NCBI RefSeq assembly: GCF_029784165.1
Contig: NC_073695.1
Coordinates: 249,376,089-249,440,088 of the forward strand
Direction of reading: 5' to 3'
Source of the DNA: Wyeomyia smithii
Lineage: Eukaryota; Arthropoda; Insecta; Diptera; Culicidae
DNA length: 64,000 bases
Shown here in pieces: positions 11,220-22,873 of this stretch. Numbering within the stretch: the first letter of the stretch is position 1; every line of letters begins with the position of its first letter. The notes under the pieces are model-generated. The model saw nothing but the letters and a program-made list of their open reading frames with translations, did no database searches and had not been told where the DNA came from. The translations under genes and the position numbers were made by a program.

Positions 11220-11910
11220 CATTACACGCTCACTCTGGGCTACTCAGCAGCTGAGTTGAATTTTAATAATTTTATTGTTGTTGTTCGAAGACGTCAAAAA
11301 ATGAGTAGAATTGAATTGACTATGGCAGCAAATTTTCTCAAAATTGAGTAACTGGTGCTTGCGTGTTATTTTTGCTATTTTTTTTTTTGCAATTAAAAGC
11401 AAACAGCAAACCAAGCAAACCATCCGAAAAAAGGAAGAAATAGAAATGTTTGAAATTAGTTGTTATCGGTAGGTAATTCATAATTTAAAATAATTGACTG
11501 CAACTAATGCCAATTTTTCTTTTTCACCAGGCCTCGTTGGTTGGATATACGGCGAAAAAATTCAAAGATCTCCCGTGTCCCGGCGAACAAAGGTAAATTT
11601 CTTGAAATAAGCCTTTTTTATAATAAAATTAATTAAAAAGGCAAAATATAATAATATCGAGTCAACAATGATAATTTTTCCGAAATTCCCTCATTGAAGC
11701 TTGAAGTACTCATTTTTGAGTCGAAAATGAGTAACTTTTACGCATCGCGCATCAGCTATAATATGGGTAATATTTACTCAATTTTTATAACATTCGGTTG
11801 TACTCAAAAATGAGTAAAACAACTTCTACTCAATTTTGAGTACATACGGTTTTAGCGAAACTGATTAGGTTTTGACTTAGTTTTGGGTTATCCAGAGTGA
11901 GCGTGTAGTG
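11220..11910. mobile_element. MITE with CAYTACACGCTCACTCTGG TIR
   Basis: The 19-bp ends match at 18 of 19 positions. The right half carries several actcaaaa/ttttgagt palindromic motifs. A stretch at 11531-11601 sits between a pyrimidine-rich cag acceptor and an aag|gtaaat donor and is open in two frames, so it looks like an exon. It has no recognisable product. No clear TSD. Confidence 0.65.
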
Positions 11911-11931
11911 TGATGAAAAGTCATGCATAAA

Positions 11932-12221
11932 CGAGGGGCGAGACAGCTTTTATCTGAGTTACTCTTATGCTTGGGAGTAACTCTTATGTACTCAATATTA
12001 CTCCGAAATTTCCAGATGATTCACATCTTCGATTACCTTGAGAACAAGAAAAATATATGAGCTGTGAGACCGAGTAACATTCATATATATATTCGCGGTG
12101 GGGAAAAAGTTTAAGGATGGATTTTCAGAGACACGAGAGTTACTCAGATTTGCTCTTTATTTTTCAGGTTTCCTCATAAAAACTCGGAAGACCTCAAATT
12201 TACTCACTGTCTTACCCCTCG
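11932..12221. mobile_element. hAT-type MITE, 8-bp TSD
   Basis: The TIR CGAGGGGCGAGACAG pairs with CTGTCTTACCCCTCG at the far end (two mismatches). The TSD tgcataaa is perfect at 11924-11931 and 12222-12229. Short gagttactc motifs repeat inside. No coding potential. Confidence 0.85.
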
Positions 12222-12229
12222 TGCATAAA

Positions 12230-13173
12230 TAAATAAATGTGGTTGCCAGAATTGTTCAAAGTAGAATATTAGCAAAGGGTTGCCATATTTACTGCTTTTT
12301 TCTTTGCGTATCATTTTATAACACAGTCTCTAGTTTAGAAGTGTGTCGGGTATCTGTACGATCGTGTCCTGGGTATTTTGTTTTCAGTGCAAACGGGAAG
12401 GTTTTTTCCCGAAAAAAACATGTTTTGAACGCAAAAAATTGCATAAAAAGGTAAACTTTGTGTATCAAAAAACGATCGTTCAACGACCGGATAATTTAAT
12501 AACGAACATTTAAAAAAAGTAAGAGGTAGTATCCAAGACACGACCGCATGGTTGAAGTAGAACTACGATAGTTTTATATATCATTTTGAGACTACAGACT
12601 CTGTTCGATTTGGTACACATGAGTCGAAACCGAGCGGTTACGTTTAATCATATTTTATAGTTTTTTGTTTTTCTTTAAACCAATTTAAGCTCAACTACCG
12701 CCAAAAAAGGCATTTTGTCCATTATATTGCCGAGCATGTTCCCGTAAAATAATTGTCATAATCAAAGCAGTACCAGTGAAAATTCAAATAATGTATTTTT
12801 CTATTTTAAAAATCAAAAAATAAAGGCCTACTGACATGTCGGTTATAGATTAGTATAAGAAAGAGCAGGTATTTTTTAAACTTAGAACACCTTATTTTGA
12901 TTTGTCACGATTGCTCAATGAGCTTGATGCATTGAAAGACAGATAACATAATATATTTGTACCGCTTATCCATTCATGTATTTATTTATTTATCTATTTG
13001 ATCTATTTTCGAAAAAAATAAGATTAAAGGGGGGAAAAGTTGAAAAATAATGAATTTTTGTGATATTTTTTCTAGATGTTTAGAAAAAGGTGAAGTGTTC
13101 GGGTATTTTGGCTATTGATTAAGGTATATTTGAAGATGTATTTTGCATGTCGTGGACTATATTTAAGTAAATA
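12230..13173. other. Intergenic, mostly unassigned
   Basis: At 12530-12570 the phrase cacgaccgcatggttgaagtag recurs at about 18807-18832, so it is probably the edge of a dispersed repeat. The rest has no recognised gene, TIR pair or repeat. Confidence 0.5.
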
Positions 13174-13566
13174 TTACGCTGTTGACAGCGTTTTTCATGA
13201 AACTATGTTTTTTCAACTGGTGGTAAGTTTTTCTTAGCATCTACTGAACCGATTTGACTGAAATTTTTTTAGCATGTGAAAATGGATTATCTAGCTTGTT
13301 ACATAGCCGTTTTTCGATATCTGAATTTTTCTATGTTTTATGAATTTTTAAATAGTGGTTTTTCGTGTAAAAAAAATATTTTTTTACCTAAACGTCCGCC
13401 ATCATGGCAATTTTTAGAATTTTCAAAAACGGCTATGTAAAAAGTTAGGTAATCCATTTTTACAAGCTAAAAAAAATTTTCAGGCAAATCGGTTCAGTAA
13501 ATGCTAAGAAAAACTTACCACCAGTTGAAAAACATGGTTTCGAGATAAACACTTCGAATGGCGTAA
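13174..13566. mobile_element. Foldback element
   Basis: The left arm (ttcaactggtggtaagtttt, accgatttgactgaaa, atggattatctag) is mirrored on the right (gattacc..aagctaaa, gcaaatcggttcagtaaatg, aaaacttaccaccagttgaa). Arms of about 150 nt bracket a loop near 13320-13415. Ends are ttacgc and gcgtaa. No clear TSD. Confidence 0.8.
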
Positions 13567-15638
13567 TCAGAGCTGCGGAAAGTCAATATCATACTACTGA
13601 CATTACGCCAAAATGATGCAACACCAGAATCAGCCAACTACGATGCATGGTTCATTACAAAAGAGTTTGCGATGTTACAATGATTCTCTTAGCGTCAACT
13701 CTCACTCTCATTTTTTTCTTGCTATCTTTCTCGATCATTCGGGTATGGCTGTACTGAGATTGAACCAGCAGAAATATCAAGTTCATTTTGACAGCATTAT
13801 GTTATGAGGATAGCAAACATAAAATCAATGATTTTTCTTCAATTGATATGTATGATATTAATATATGGTCGGCATGCGATCAGACCGAACTAAGCGCCGT
13901 TTTCTCAGATTGAGTTATTGACACCCAGTGGATATGAGAAGTAATAATCTATCTATTATGAAGTAACGAAATCGTTTGAGCATTTGATAACGATATTATA
14001 ATAAAAATTCTCTGTAACAGCTTGTACACAGCAATTGCGGCGGTAAATGTTTTTCGACGCTTGGTTCGGTTTGGCTGCACGCCGACTAAAAGCATTGTCA
14101 ATAAACAACTATTACTTCGTTTTGTAACTGAGCGTATTTTAGTTTGGTACATTTTGAATCTGTATGATCATTCATTTTTATTCTCAGTAGAAAATATGCT
14201 TCTTCATAACACCAATGTAATAAAAAGAATTCTATTAATATTTTTCAAATGATCTCATATCTGAAAAATAATATTGCATTTTTATTTGTTTTTTGACAGC
14301 ATGAGTTTATTAATTTGATTCTTGAATATTGTGCTTGTTGTAGGTTAAACTTAAGACAGTGTTAGTTCGCGGCAAAAAATGAATCGCGGGTGGCAAAACA
14401 GAAAACTTTTAAATATGTATGGGTATGTATATTTATATACAGATCCTGTTAAATGTTGGCACGGTTCAACTTTGAAACTGTTCAATTTTGGTTCGGAACG
14501 GTTTTGCTTTTCTCCTAGTTTTCATTCATATTTTTTTTAACGAAGAAGATGGCCGGAGTTAATCGACTGGTTTCGGATATATGAGCGGAATATGTTTCAG
14601 TAACATGGTAACGATGATCAAAGCAGTGCTTAGAAGTGCTTAAAATCCTACCATGCCTCTCATTGAAAAATGTAAAAATGCGGACCTGTTCCGGTTGTGT
14701 TCCGAATACTCGGAGTTGTTGTGCCAGCCCATCAAGCGACACCTATAACCACTGGTTTGAAATTATAAACCTAGTTCATTGGTTGCCATATCTTGAGTTG
14801 GGATTGTCACAGACCGCAAAGCAGATCAGTTTTAAAAAATCCTGATAGCAACATACTTCAAGCTAGCACTGACATAATCACGCTACTGAAACGATTTTTG
14901 ATATTCCAAAAATCACCTTGATTTGCATTGCACTGATATTTCCGAGTGAACTCTGTATATTCACGACGATTGACAATGAGAAGCCGAAAATGGCAACAAA
15001 AGAGACAAGATATTGAATCACTTGTCGGAACCTCACGCTTACTGTGATGGTTGCTGGCTATTTATGAGAGAAAGAAACGAGTGCGATGATATTTTCTCTC
15101 TCGTCATAGTCAGCATGTTGCTTGGATTAATCGCAGCTCTGGGCGTAATAGTTACTAGATTTGTATCCAGTATATTTCTTAATATATCTTAATCAATACA
15201 AAAAAAATTCCCGAACACATCACTTTACTCTGAACATCCGAGAAAAAAATACAAAAATTTATTATTTTCCGATCTTCCAGAGTAGGGGCCCCCCTTGACC
15301 TTTTTCTTTTTGAGATAACGAGCAGGCAGCGTTCTACCCCGTAATGCTTATACCGGTTCTTTTGGCTGTACACGCATGTTTTCCTTCAAGACATCAGTTT
15401 TACATTAGCTACTTTCTAGCAGCAGCTCAATAAATAGTTTGAGAAAGAGAATTGTCCTACGTTTTACCTATCCAACGACATAGTTATTCTGACTCGATGT
15501 TAGCGCTATCAATCTTTTCAGTTTCGATGTTGGGTGAAGTTCTGTTCTATCAGTGAAGTCACAAGGTGGTCAAGTAAACCTAAGAAACCAGTAACGCAGT
15601 TGTTTGCTTGCAAGAGATGACGATAGCAGCATCTTCTC
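13567..15638. other. Intergenic, no recognised gene
   Basis: Scattered short frames only. No TIR pair, tandem array or protein motif stands out on either strand. Confidence 0.5.
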
Positions 15639-15792
15639 AACAAACAATTGGGCTAATAAACAGCTAATAATTCCGAAATAGCTGAATAAAGTCTGCATAC
15701 AGGTGAAACGGATTGCTACAGCGCTCAGATTTATTAATCTGCTTAACAAGCAAAAAATGAGGGTTTCAAAAACTTGTGAAATATTCCACGCC
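15639..15792. repeat. Dispersed repeat shared with 38761-38919
   Basis: Both copies run in the same direction and share gctgaataaagtctgcatac, aggtgaaacggattg and aacttgtgaaata.tccacgcc. The agctgaataa motif recurs near 16330, so this may be one end of a longer element. No coding content. Confidence 0.7.
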
Positions 15793-16810
15793 ATTATTTG
15801 ATTGTTGGCTGGTTAAGAACTATTTCAATTTCAAAAATAGCTATTAGACAACATCAACTAAACACTGAACAAACTAATTGAATAAACGCTTCGCTTGTAC
15901 GTTCTGTCTTTTTGAAAAAGTGCTTTCTCAGCTTTATTACAGCTACGATAAAAATAATTCAAAATATATACTCGTCTTAATTAGATAAATTCATTTATTG
16001 TTTAGGCGATTCGAACACAACTAAATTTCTCGATTCGTTGCACTTTTGTGTGTATTTTTCATCGTTTATTTTTATAATATTGTTAGTGAAAAAAATACCT
16101 TTTTAGTATTCATTTACTTTACTGCCACTCTCGAATCTCGAACTCATGCTCATGATGTTGCTGGTAGAATGCGTTGCCGATTCGTCTACATACATGCATA
16201 CGTATCGATTTAGCCCGTACATCTACTTCCAGTAGATGTAACAAGTAGCTGATTTAGTTCTCCAAAACCGACTGATTAAAAGCTGATTAAAGACTTAGAA
16301 ATATATTAATCGACCAATGTTCAGCCGTCAGCTGAATAAGATTAGTTATAAAACGTTTATTTAGCCAAAAAATGTTTCAGATATCCAAGCTAGAACAAAA
16401 AACTCCAGAAATCGCGTGTAAGATTTCAAAATCTCACTCGTTTGGAATGCTAACGACATCTTTCTGCAACTTGCGACTTTAACTACTTTAGTGATGGCAG
16501 CGCTGGATTATAGTCAAAGCTGCCAGACGCATGAAAATTCTTACAGATTATAGAGTCGCTGTTTTTGCAATGATATAACACTTGTGAGGTTTGTGTATAT
16601 TTTGTTTCATATCAACACTAAAACCAACAAATTCATCGCAAATATAGACTGGGATTGAATAAAATTGTCGTGTATGTACAAATTACGACAGCTCAAAATT
16701 TCTACATTAAAAAACGGCAACCCTTTTTATTGCAATATTATCGATTAGAGCTGGAAAACTATCGATTTTATCGAATCATTGACCACTAAGTGTTTTTAGC
16801 GCCACCATAC

Positions 16811-17155
16811 TAGGGATGGGCGATACTGTCTGAAGTATTGATACCTGAGTACTCGAATACTTTTGCACAAAACGATACCAAGTATCGTGGTATCGGTATA
16901 GAAAGTATCGATGCCAAAATACTCGATGCTCTAAGTCGAAGTTTCGATACCGCTGGTATCGATACTGGTATCGATACTGGTATCGCCTATTCCCATTAGA
17001 AGGCATTGGCGGTATCGGTATCGTTTCAAAGTATCGTTGGCAAAGTATCGATACCGGTACTCATTTCTCGCGGCGAGTATCGATGCCAAAATATTCGATA
17101 CCGCGACCCTTAGTATCGATACCGCTGGTATCGATGCTAGTATCGCCCATCCCTA
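16811..17155. mobile_element. TA-flanked MITE packed with GGTATCGATACT motifs
   Basis: Ends are TAGGGATGGGCGATACT and AGTATCGCCCATCCCTA, a perfect 17-bp inverted pair that includes the TA. The interior is dominated by gtatcgatac-type quasi-palindromes (for example 16950-16985 and 17115-17140), about ten in 345 bp. A TA target suggests a Tc1/mariner-type element. It sits exactly at the left edge of the next element. Confidence 0.8.
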
Positions 17156-18179
17156 CACACTTAATCGTATAATGTGGCCTCGGTAAAACGAAATACCGAA
17201 ATACTTGAAAATGTTTTCATTTTACCGTAGTTCTGTTATTTTTTACTGATATATCGAAAACAAAACATGTTTACCGGAATATCGTAAAGTGAATTACCGA
17301 GATAAACTGTAAAATAACAAATCTCCGAGTTCAGTGAAATTATCTACCGAATCTCTGTAACCAGTTTTTCTTTTACCCAGATTTCGTTAAACATATTCAA
17401 GTGCGATTGCAACAAAAACACAACTGTCAAAAAACTTGCGCTAAAATTCTATTTGCTTCACACGCGTTTCAATTGTTTAATTCGAGTGTTGTTGAAATGG
17501 AGGAGATCTTGCGTTTAATCAACCGGGAGGAAGAATCTGTAATATTGAGATTAACTTTGTGTGAACAAAAAAAAATATTGAGATTAACTAACATATTGAG
17601 TAAGTAAATTTTTTGCTAAAAGTTATTTGTTATTCTCAGGAAAATAGACACATACAAACTGGGCATAACATTTCCGTTGGATGTGAAGCAGTGACTGCTT
17701 TTCTAAGGTTTTGTAAGTGCTTTAATGTTTTTGCCATAAACTGTATTCCTAATGATAAGCATTTTTTATGCATTAGGCATTGGTATTTAACGTTGATTTT
17801 CTGATTTTTATCATTATTGCAATAAATCAAATTTTCAGGAAATAATTACAATAAATTAATTATTCTGGAAAGAAATTTCATTTATTTCGATTTTCAGTGA
17901 TTTTCCCCGGATTCGTCGATGTTTTACCGAAGTTCTTATAAAAAATTACAGCACAATTTCTGATAAAAATTCTGAGCGCTCAGTAACTTCAACCGAGTTT
18001 CGGTTTTACTTCCCGGTAAAATATTACCGAGATACTCGTTAAAAGTTGACAGTTGTCATAATTTTATTTTACAGAAGCACGGTAATCTGATATTTTACCG
18101 AGATTTTTACCGAGTTCTCAGCTGTTGAAATCTCGGTAAAGCGGTTTACCGTACTCGGTGAAAAAATCTTAGTGTGTGA
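17156..18179. mobile_element. CACAC-ended element rich in cggtaa/ttaccg motifs
   Basis: It begins cacacttaatcg and ends cttagtgtgtg. Near both ends the words tcggtaaaa and taccgag recur many times in both orientations. With the neighbouring TA element removed, an 8-bp direct repeat accatact brackets the insertion to within a base or two, which fits hAT. The frames inside (17401-17607, 17613-17804) have no recognisable domain. Confidence 0.65.
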
Positions 18180-18301
18180 ACCATACTGCGTATTGCGACA
18201 TGCCTAAAAACCCTTGCGTCTTTTTACACATGAAGCAAAATTAGCTTGGATGTCTGTTATCTGTGTTAACATTATTAAAACATAAAATTCTGCAGAGTTC
18301 T

Positions 18302-18440
18302 GGAGTACTCTGTAATGAGGTTGTATGTCTAAATGTAAACAAAACGAGTGAGAGTTATATCCCTTGTACTTCACAAGCACAAATCATCTTTCACTCGTTT
18401 TGTAAACGCTCAGACATACGACCTTACTACGAAGTACTCC
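18302..18440. repeat. Inverted repeat / hairpin
   Basis: The left arm ggagtactctgtaatgaggt with gtatgtct and gtaaacaaaacgagtgagag is mirrored by the right arm ctttcactcgttttgtaaac, agacatacgacctta and gaagtactcc. Arms are about 55 nt. Probably a small foldback element; no TSD found. Confidence 0.75.
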
Positions 18441-18877
18441 ATAATTAATCTTTTCGTTATTCCATCATTGTTCAGATTTCAGACTGGTCGGAAAAATAAA
18501 TTTACAGCCAAAATTCTTTTTTTGTTGTTGAATTGTTAGTTTTCTACTGTAGACGATTTTATCATATGAGAAAGTATTGTAGTGACAAGGGGCTGTTCAT
18601 AAACCACGTGAATTGGAGCATAACTCAGTTTTTTTCGAAACAATAAAAAAACTCGTCAGTGTATGCTAACGAACAATTATACTAATTTTACGCCTTCTTA
18701 ATGTGTTCTGGACCAAATTGGTGTGATATAAGAAGAATTTCGTTGATAAATCAACCAAAAATTCAAAATATACAGAAAAAAATCACAGCAGGGTTGTGTG
18801 CAAAGCCACGACCGCGAGGTTGAAGTAGAATACTTTTACAAGAAAGATAACCCGGCTGCTTGCGTGTCAGTAATTTC

Positions 18878-19865
18878 GAAATCGGATTTGTTTCGTATAT
18901 ACCGCTTGTTAAGCACAGTATCAACAAATCGTAATAAACATCACACTGCTGTGCATTTGCAGCAGCATCAAACCTCAGTTGCAGTTTATTGATAACCGTT
19001 CATTATGCTCTTCCAAATACATTTAGTAGCCTTGAAAAAGGCCGATTGCTGTAATTGCAATTTTCATTCAATTATTGCATAAATGCTTCATGGTCAGATA
19101 CCGTGCGATATCCGCTCTGACATAATAAATTTTTCGAACGTTGTGGAATGAATTAACTGGAAAAATAGGTGTGGCTAAATTATTTCCAGTTATACCATTC
19201 TACAACGCTCGAAAAATTTTATTTCGTATGTCGTAAAACTCATGTACGAAAAATACATCCCATTCATTCTGGACCCGCCTTTATTTTCAGTTCCTACAGA
19301 TTTTCTCAGTTTCGTAACACGGATGTACAAAAACGTTTTCTTGTGGACATTCTGTCGAGCCGGACCGATAGAGGTCGCATTAAGGCAACAAAATAATATG
19401 TATTGTGTCGTGTTGTGCGGCTTGGAAGAAAAAAAAATGTTTCCGTCCCCGTGTAGCATGGAAGCAAATTGTTGTGTGTTTGATATTGCCGATGGTAGAC
19501 ATGAGTATGAAGGTCGAAATTCTGCTGGGATGTCTAACCATAACCGTCTTCTTCAAGGCGTTACATCCTTGTTAATGAAGTGTTGTGAATTTTCTAAAAC
19601 AGACTCAGCATCGTGAACAGAACGTGCCGAACTTTTCTGTTTGAAATCGGATTTGTTTCTTATATACCGCTTGTTATGCACAGTATCAACAAATCGTATT
19701 AAACATCACACTGCTGTGCATTTGCAGCAGCATCAAGCCTCAGTTGCAGTTTATTAATAACCATTCATTATGCTCTTCCAAAAACATTTAGTAGCCTTGA
19801 AAAAGGCCGATTGCTGCAACTTCAATTTTCATTCAATTATTGGATAAATGCTTCATGGTCAGATA
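18878..19865. repeat. Two direct copies of a 223-bp repeat, 765 bp apart
   Basis: 18878-19100 and 19643-19865 are nearly identical (gaaatcggatttgtttc, cactgctgtgcatttgcagc, agtagccttgaaaaaggccg). On the minus strand each contains gcggtatataag, a possible TATA box. Between them is a hairpin at 19121-19230 (aaatttttcgaacgttgtgg against its complement) and a 124-codon frame at 19242-19616 (+) that I do not recognise. Confidence 0.75.
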
Positions 19866-20460
19866 TACCCGCTGCAACTGCTACGCTATTGGTAGCCATG
19901 CCACAGTTGTGGCCGCTATAAGCTGCCATTGGTATCCGCTGTCCCTGCATCAACTGGCCAAGCTGCTATCGATGCTGAGATCCGCTGCAACTAGTACGCT
20001 ATCCATTGCTACCCCACAGCTGTGGCCGCTATCCGCTATCGCTGGTATCCACTGCACTGCTACTGCTGCTGCTAAGGGATGACTGCTGTTGTCGCTGTCT
20101 AGAACTATTATGAGCGGCTTCGGCTGAAACAGGCTCTTATATAGGCTAAATAGCATATTTTAAATTGCAAGGTATATGATTCTGTCGACCGTGCTTGGGA
20201 AGCAATCATATAACGACCAATCAGAGGTCGAATAGTTCGTTTTGACATGGCTTGACTATTTTCAATAGTACAATAGTGTGCATAATAAAATTACAATTAT
20301 CTTCATTTGGGAAGAATCTTAGAAGATTTTCCAATCCATTGCTGCAAGAACGAAGGAAATCCATCGGATACTAACCGATTTATTAGCATTTGAAATTGGA
20401 CATATTTTTCACTTTTTTCGGTTTTAGATTTTCATTTCACATCGCTATGTAGCCGAACTT
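19866..20460 (-). repeat. Low-complexity gct-rich repeat with promoter-like upstream part
   Basis: 19866-20085 repeats ccgctgcaact, cacagctgtggccgctat and ggtatccgctg units. On the minus strand this is preceded by a TATA-like tatataag at 20136-20143 and an inverted CCAAT motif (gaccaatcagaggtc, 20215-20229). The spacing resembles a polymerase II core promoter reading leftward. The minus-strand frame over 19950-20110 is open but of biased composition and not a known protein. I recall similar dispersed sequence in mosquitoes but cannot confirm it here. Confidence 0.45.
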
Positions 20461-21690
20461 CCTGAGAGAAGTATTCTACTTCAAAAAACTCCCAATCTTC
20501 TTCTACAAAAACGCAAATTTTCCGCAAACTTTAAACATTGGTTCTTGAGGAGCACAAACAGGGCTCTTAGGCGTGCTATCAGGAGCTGTGCTGACACGTG
20601 CTCACATCTGATGTTATTGAAGGTCAAAGTTAGGAAAATTCCCAATATTTTTACGTGGCCTGCGGCAGACTCTGCAGGGTTAAAATCAAATACTCTTCCG
20701 GTTTTAGGAAGCTAATATAATCAGCTCTTAATTGTATGCAAACATACCATTACAGTTTAGTAGGATTTCATATATTCTAAAATGTTCAAAAAAACTGTTT
20801 TCCTTCATTTTTGAAAGAAGTAACTTTGGAGGCGTTTTTCAACATGATCCGTTTTATGTATCAATGTTTCATTGATAAATTATAAAAATATAGATCGAAA
20901 ATTACAAAATCATGTGTTCGAAACTTCCTAAATGCGAATTTCATGCATTTTGTTAATTTTGATCTTATGGGCAGCATCTCGAAACTAAGACTTTCAAATT
21001 TCTAAGCCTTTGTTGCTTAATAATATTATACAAGGAGAAAAACGTCGTTATATCCAAGACCATATATGTGACACAGAAATTAGTCTAGTTTGCATAAGTT
21101 TTTTGACCATTAAGGCTGATACAAATTTCGAATTCTTTTTATGTCCAAGGTTATCAAAGTTAGCAAAGGGGGTGGCAAAAAATAAATAACACCGAGACGA
21201 AAAAAAAACAAATATCTGTGATCAAAGTTTGTGTGCAAGTTATGACGTTTGTAACTTGCACTCAAATAAATGTTGAAAAATAACACTTTATTATTATTAT
21301 TATTTATTTCGCTTGCCTTTTGACGACACTCTCGCTGTCACTGGACTTGTTTGTTGCTAAATAAAGCATTTATGCTGTCGGAAAACCAATAAAATGAACA
21401 AAACGGTTTGAGCTTTTTTTTTCTTCCCCTTCCAATATTCAAGATTTTTGAAGGGGGGGTGACATAACATGAAAATAAAATTTGTAACGGCCTTATTTTA
21501 TTTTAAAAAAGATTTCTTAGATGAGGACAATATGAATTCCTGGAAACGATCTGCATATTCTGAATGAAAATCTGGCAGCTCTGGTGGATAATGGAAAACC
21601 CGTTTCAAGAAGGATTTTCACAGGATGAATCTGTGAGTTCATTTGTTTAGGTGTTTGTTTGAATTCGGGTTATTCACGTTGAAAGAAATT
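20461..21690. other. Intergenic, no recognised feature
   Basis: AT-rich, with an attatt run near 21290 and no gene, TIR pair or repeat shared with other parts of the window that I can see. Confidence 0.5.
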
Positions 21691-21820
21691 TTAAAGGCTG
21701 TTCGCACCTACGTGAACACTCATATGTAATTGTCAAAGTGTGCGTGATGACAAAAGCAAAAATTTTCCTTCCTTCTTTTTCGCATGCAAAAACCAAACAA
21801 ATACCAGCAACACCGTCAAC
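21691..21820 (+). repeat. FRA10AC1 upstream segment, inverted relative to 2538-2668
   Basis: See the partner entry. This block ends about 57 bp before the FRA10AC1 ATG, so it probably includes its 5' UTR or proximal promoter. Confidence 0.55.
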
Positions 21821-21877
21821 GCGAATGGTTTGGATTGTCGATCAACTCGGTGAAGGTGTCTTCGAATCGAGCTAAAA

Positions 21878-22844
21878 ATGTCCCGCCGGTTGGCCAAACT
21901 AAACCCGTATGAGCTGCACAAGCACCTGATCAACGAGTACGTTTTAACCAAACCGGGCACTACGCGGCACCTGCAGCGAGATTGTTCCCGGGACAAAACA
22001 GATCACGATGTTATTCGGGAGAACCACCGCTTCCTGTGGGACGGCGAAGAAGTGGACTCGTGGGAAAAACAACTGGCTAAGAAGTACTACGACAAGCTGT
22101 TCAAGGAGTACTGTATAGCCGATCTAAGTCGATACAAAGAAAATAAAGTAAGTTTTTATTATAAATTCTAGGATATTGTTCAGAATAATTTTTGTAGGTG
22201 GCAATGCGCTGGCGGATTGAGAAAGAAGTTATTGCCGGTAAGGGTCAGTTTACATGTGGCAACCGAACTTGCGAGGAGCGAGAAACTTTGCGAAGCTGGG
22301 AAGTTTACTTTGCCTATCAGGAGCACGAAACGCGGAAGAACGCGCTAGTTAAGTTGCGTGAGTAGATGAAATGTGACTATAGTTTCCAGACAAACTGGTT
22401 CAGCTTGATCGGTTCTACTTCAAGGGTTGTGCCCAAAGTGTTCGGATAAGTTGAACTATCATTCCAAGAAGCGGGAAATCAAACGACTGAAGAAACGGGA
22501 GCGAAGTAAACAAGCCCAGAGATGCGATTTCGAAGCAGTCGAACCGGAGCGTCTGAAACGCACAGAAACGGGCGATGGCCAGGACAAAGGTTCAACAAAT
22601 TTGAACGAAAGTGGGCAGAGCTCTGACGTGGTGGGTAATGATCCAGGGGATCAAAGTGGTATACCGAGTTCCTCTTCGTCCTTGATGGAAAATTGCTGGA
22701 CAAAAGGTAAGCTATTTTACGATTACTTCTGATGGTGGCAGTTCTATTCTAAAGTTACTATATTTAATTCTCTCAGGTCCCGATTTGGAAGAAAAATCTC
22801 GAGAAGAGGAGTTTGATGATTACTTAGAGAGTTTACTTTTGTAA
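21878..22844 (+). CDS. FRA10AC1: FRA10AC1 homolog (spliceosome-associated)
   Basis: Exons 21878-22147, 22198-22357, 22425-22706 and 22777-22844, joined by GT-AG introns of 50-70 nt, give 259 residues. The conserved core is unmistakable: YYDKLFKEYCIADLSRYKEN ends exon 1, then MRWRIEKEVIAGKGQFTCG and NALVKLR|LCPKCSDKLNYH. The pairs CGNRTC and CPKC probably bind zinc. The C-terminal third is charged and low-complexity, ending EEFDDYLESLLL. Human FRA10AC1 is a nuclear protein of about 315 residues found with late spliceosomes; the role here is inferred from homology. The ATG at 21878 is the first in frame and begins MSRRLAKLNPYELHKHLI. The gene is tail-to-tail with a zinc-finger gene, with 29 bp between stop codons, so the 3' UTRs must overlap or be extremely short. 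Confidence 0.93.
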
Positions 22845-22873
22845 TTTTAATTGATCTAAAGACGTTTTTTATA

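Larger units (their letters stand above)
16378..18265. mobile_element. 7-bp-TSD MITE family 'CACAGATAAC', copy 1, doubly interrupted
   Basis: Flanking halves 16378-16811 and 18180-18265 together match the complete 0.5-kb copies at 37996-38513 and 49738-50258. The shared blocks include gaatgctaacgacatcttt, agtgatggcagcgctggatt and atggatgtctgttatctgtg-type ends. The left end is damaged: seven bases of the TIR are missing (tttcagatatcc). Two other elements lie between the halves. The duplicated accatact (16804-16811 and 18180-18187) marks that insertion. Confidence 0.85.

Noticed and set aside
19242..19616. 124-codon open frame
   Set aside because: No domain, no splice or start context, lies between two copies of a repeat, and an overlapping 89-codon frame exists on the other strand. 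Treated as incidental.
22427..22732. Independent gene starting at an ATG-like codon in exon 3 of FRA10AC1
   Set aside because: It is exon 3 read without its upstream exons; the splice phases join perfectly to the rest of FRA10AC1.
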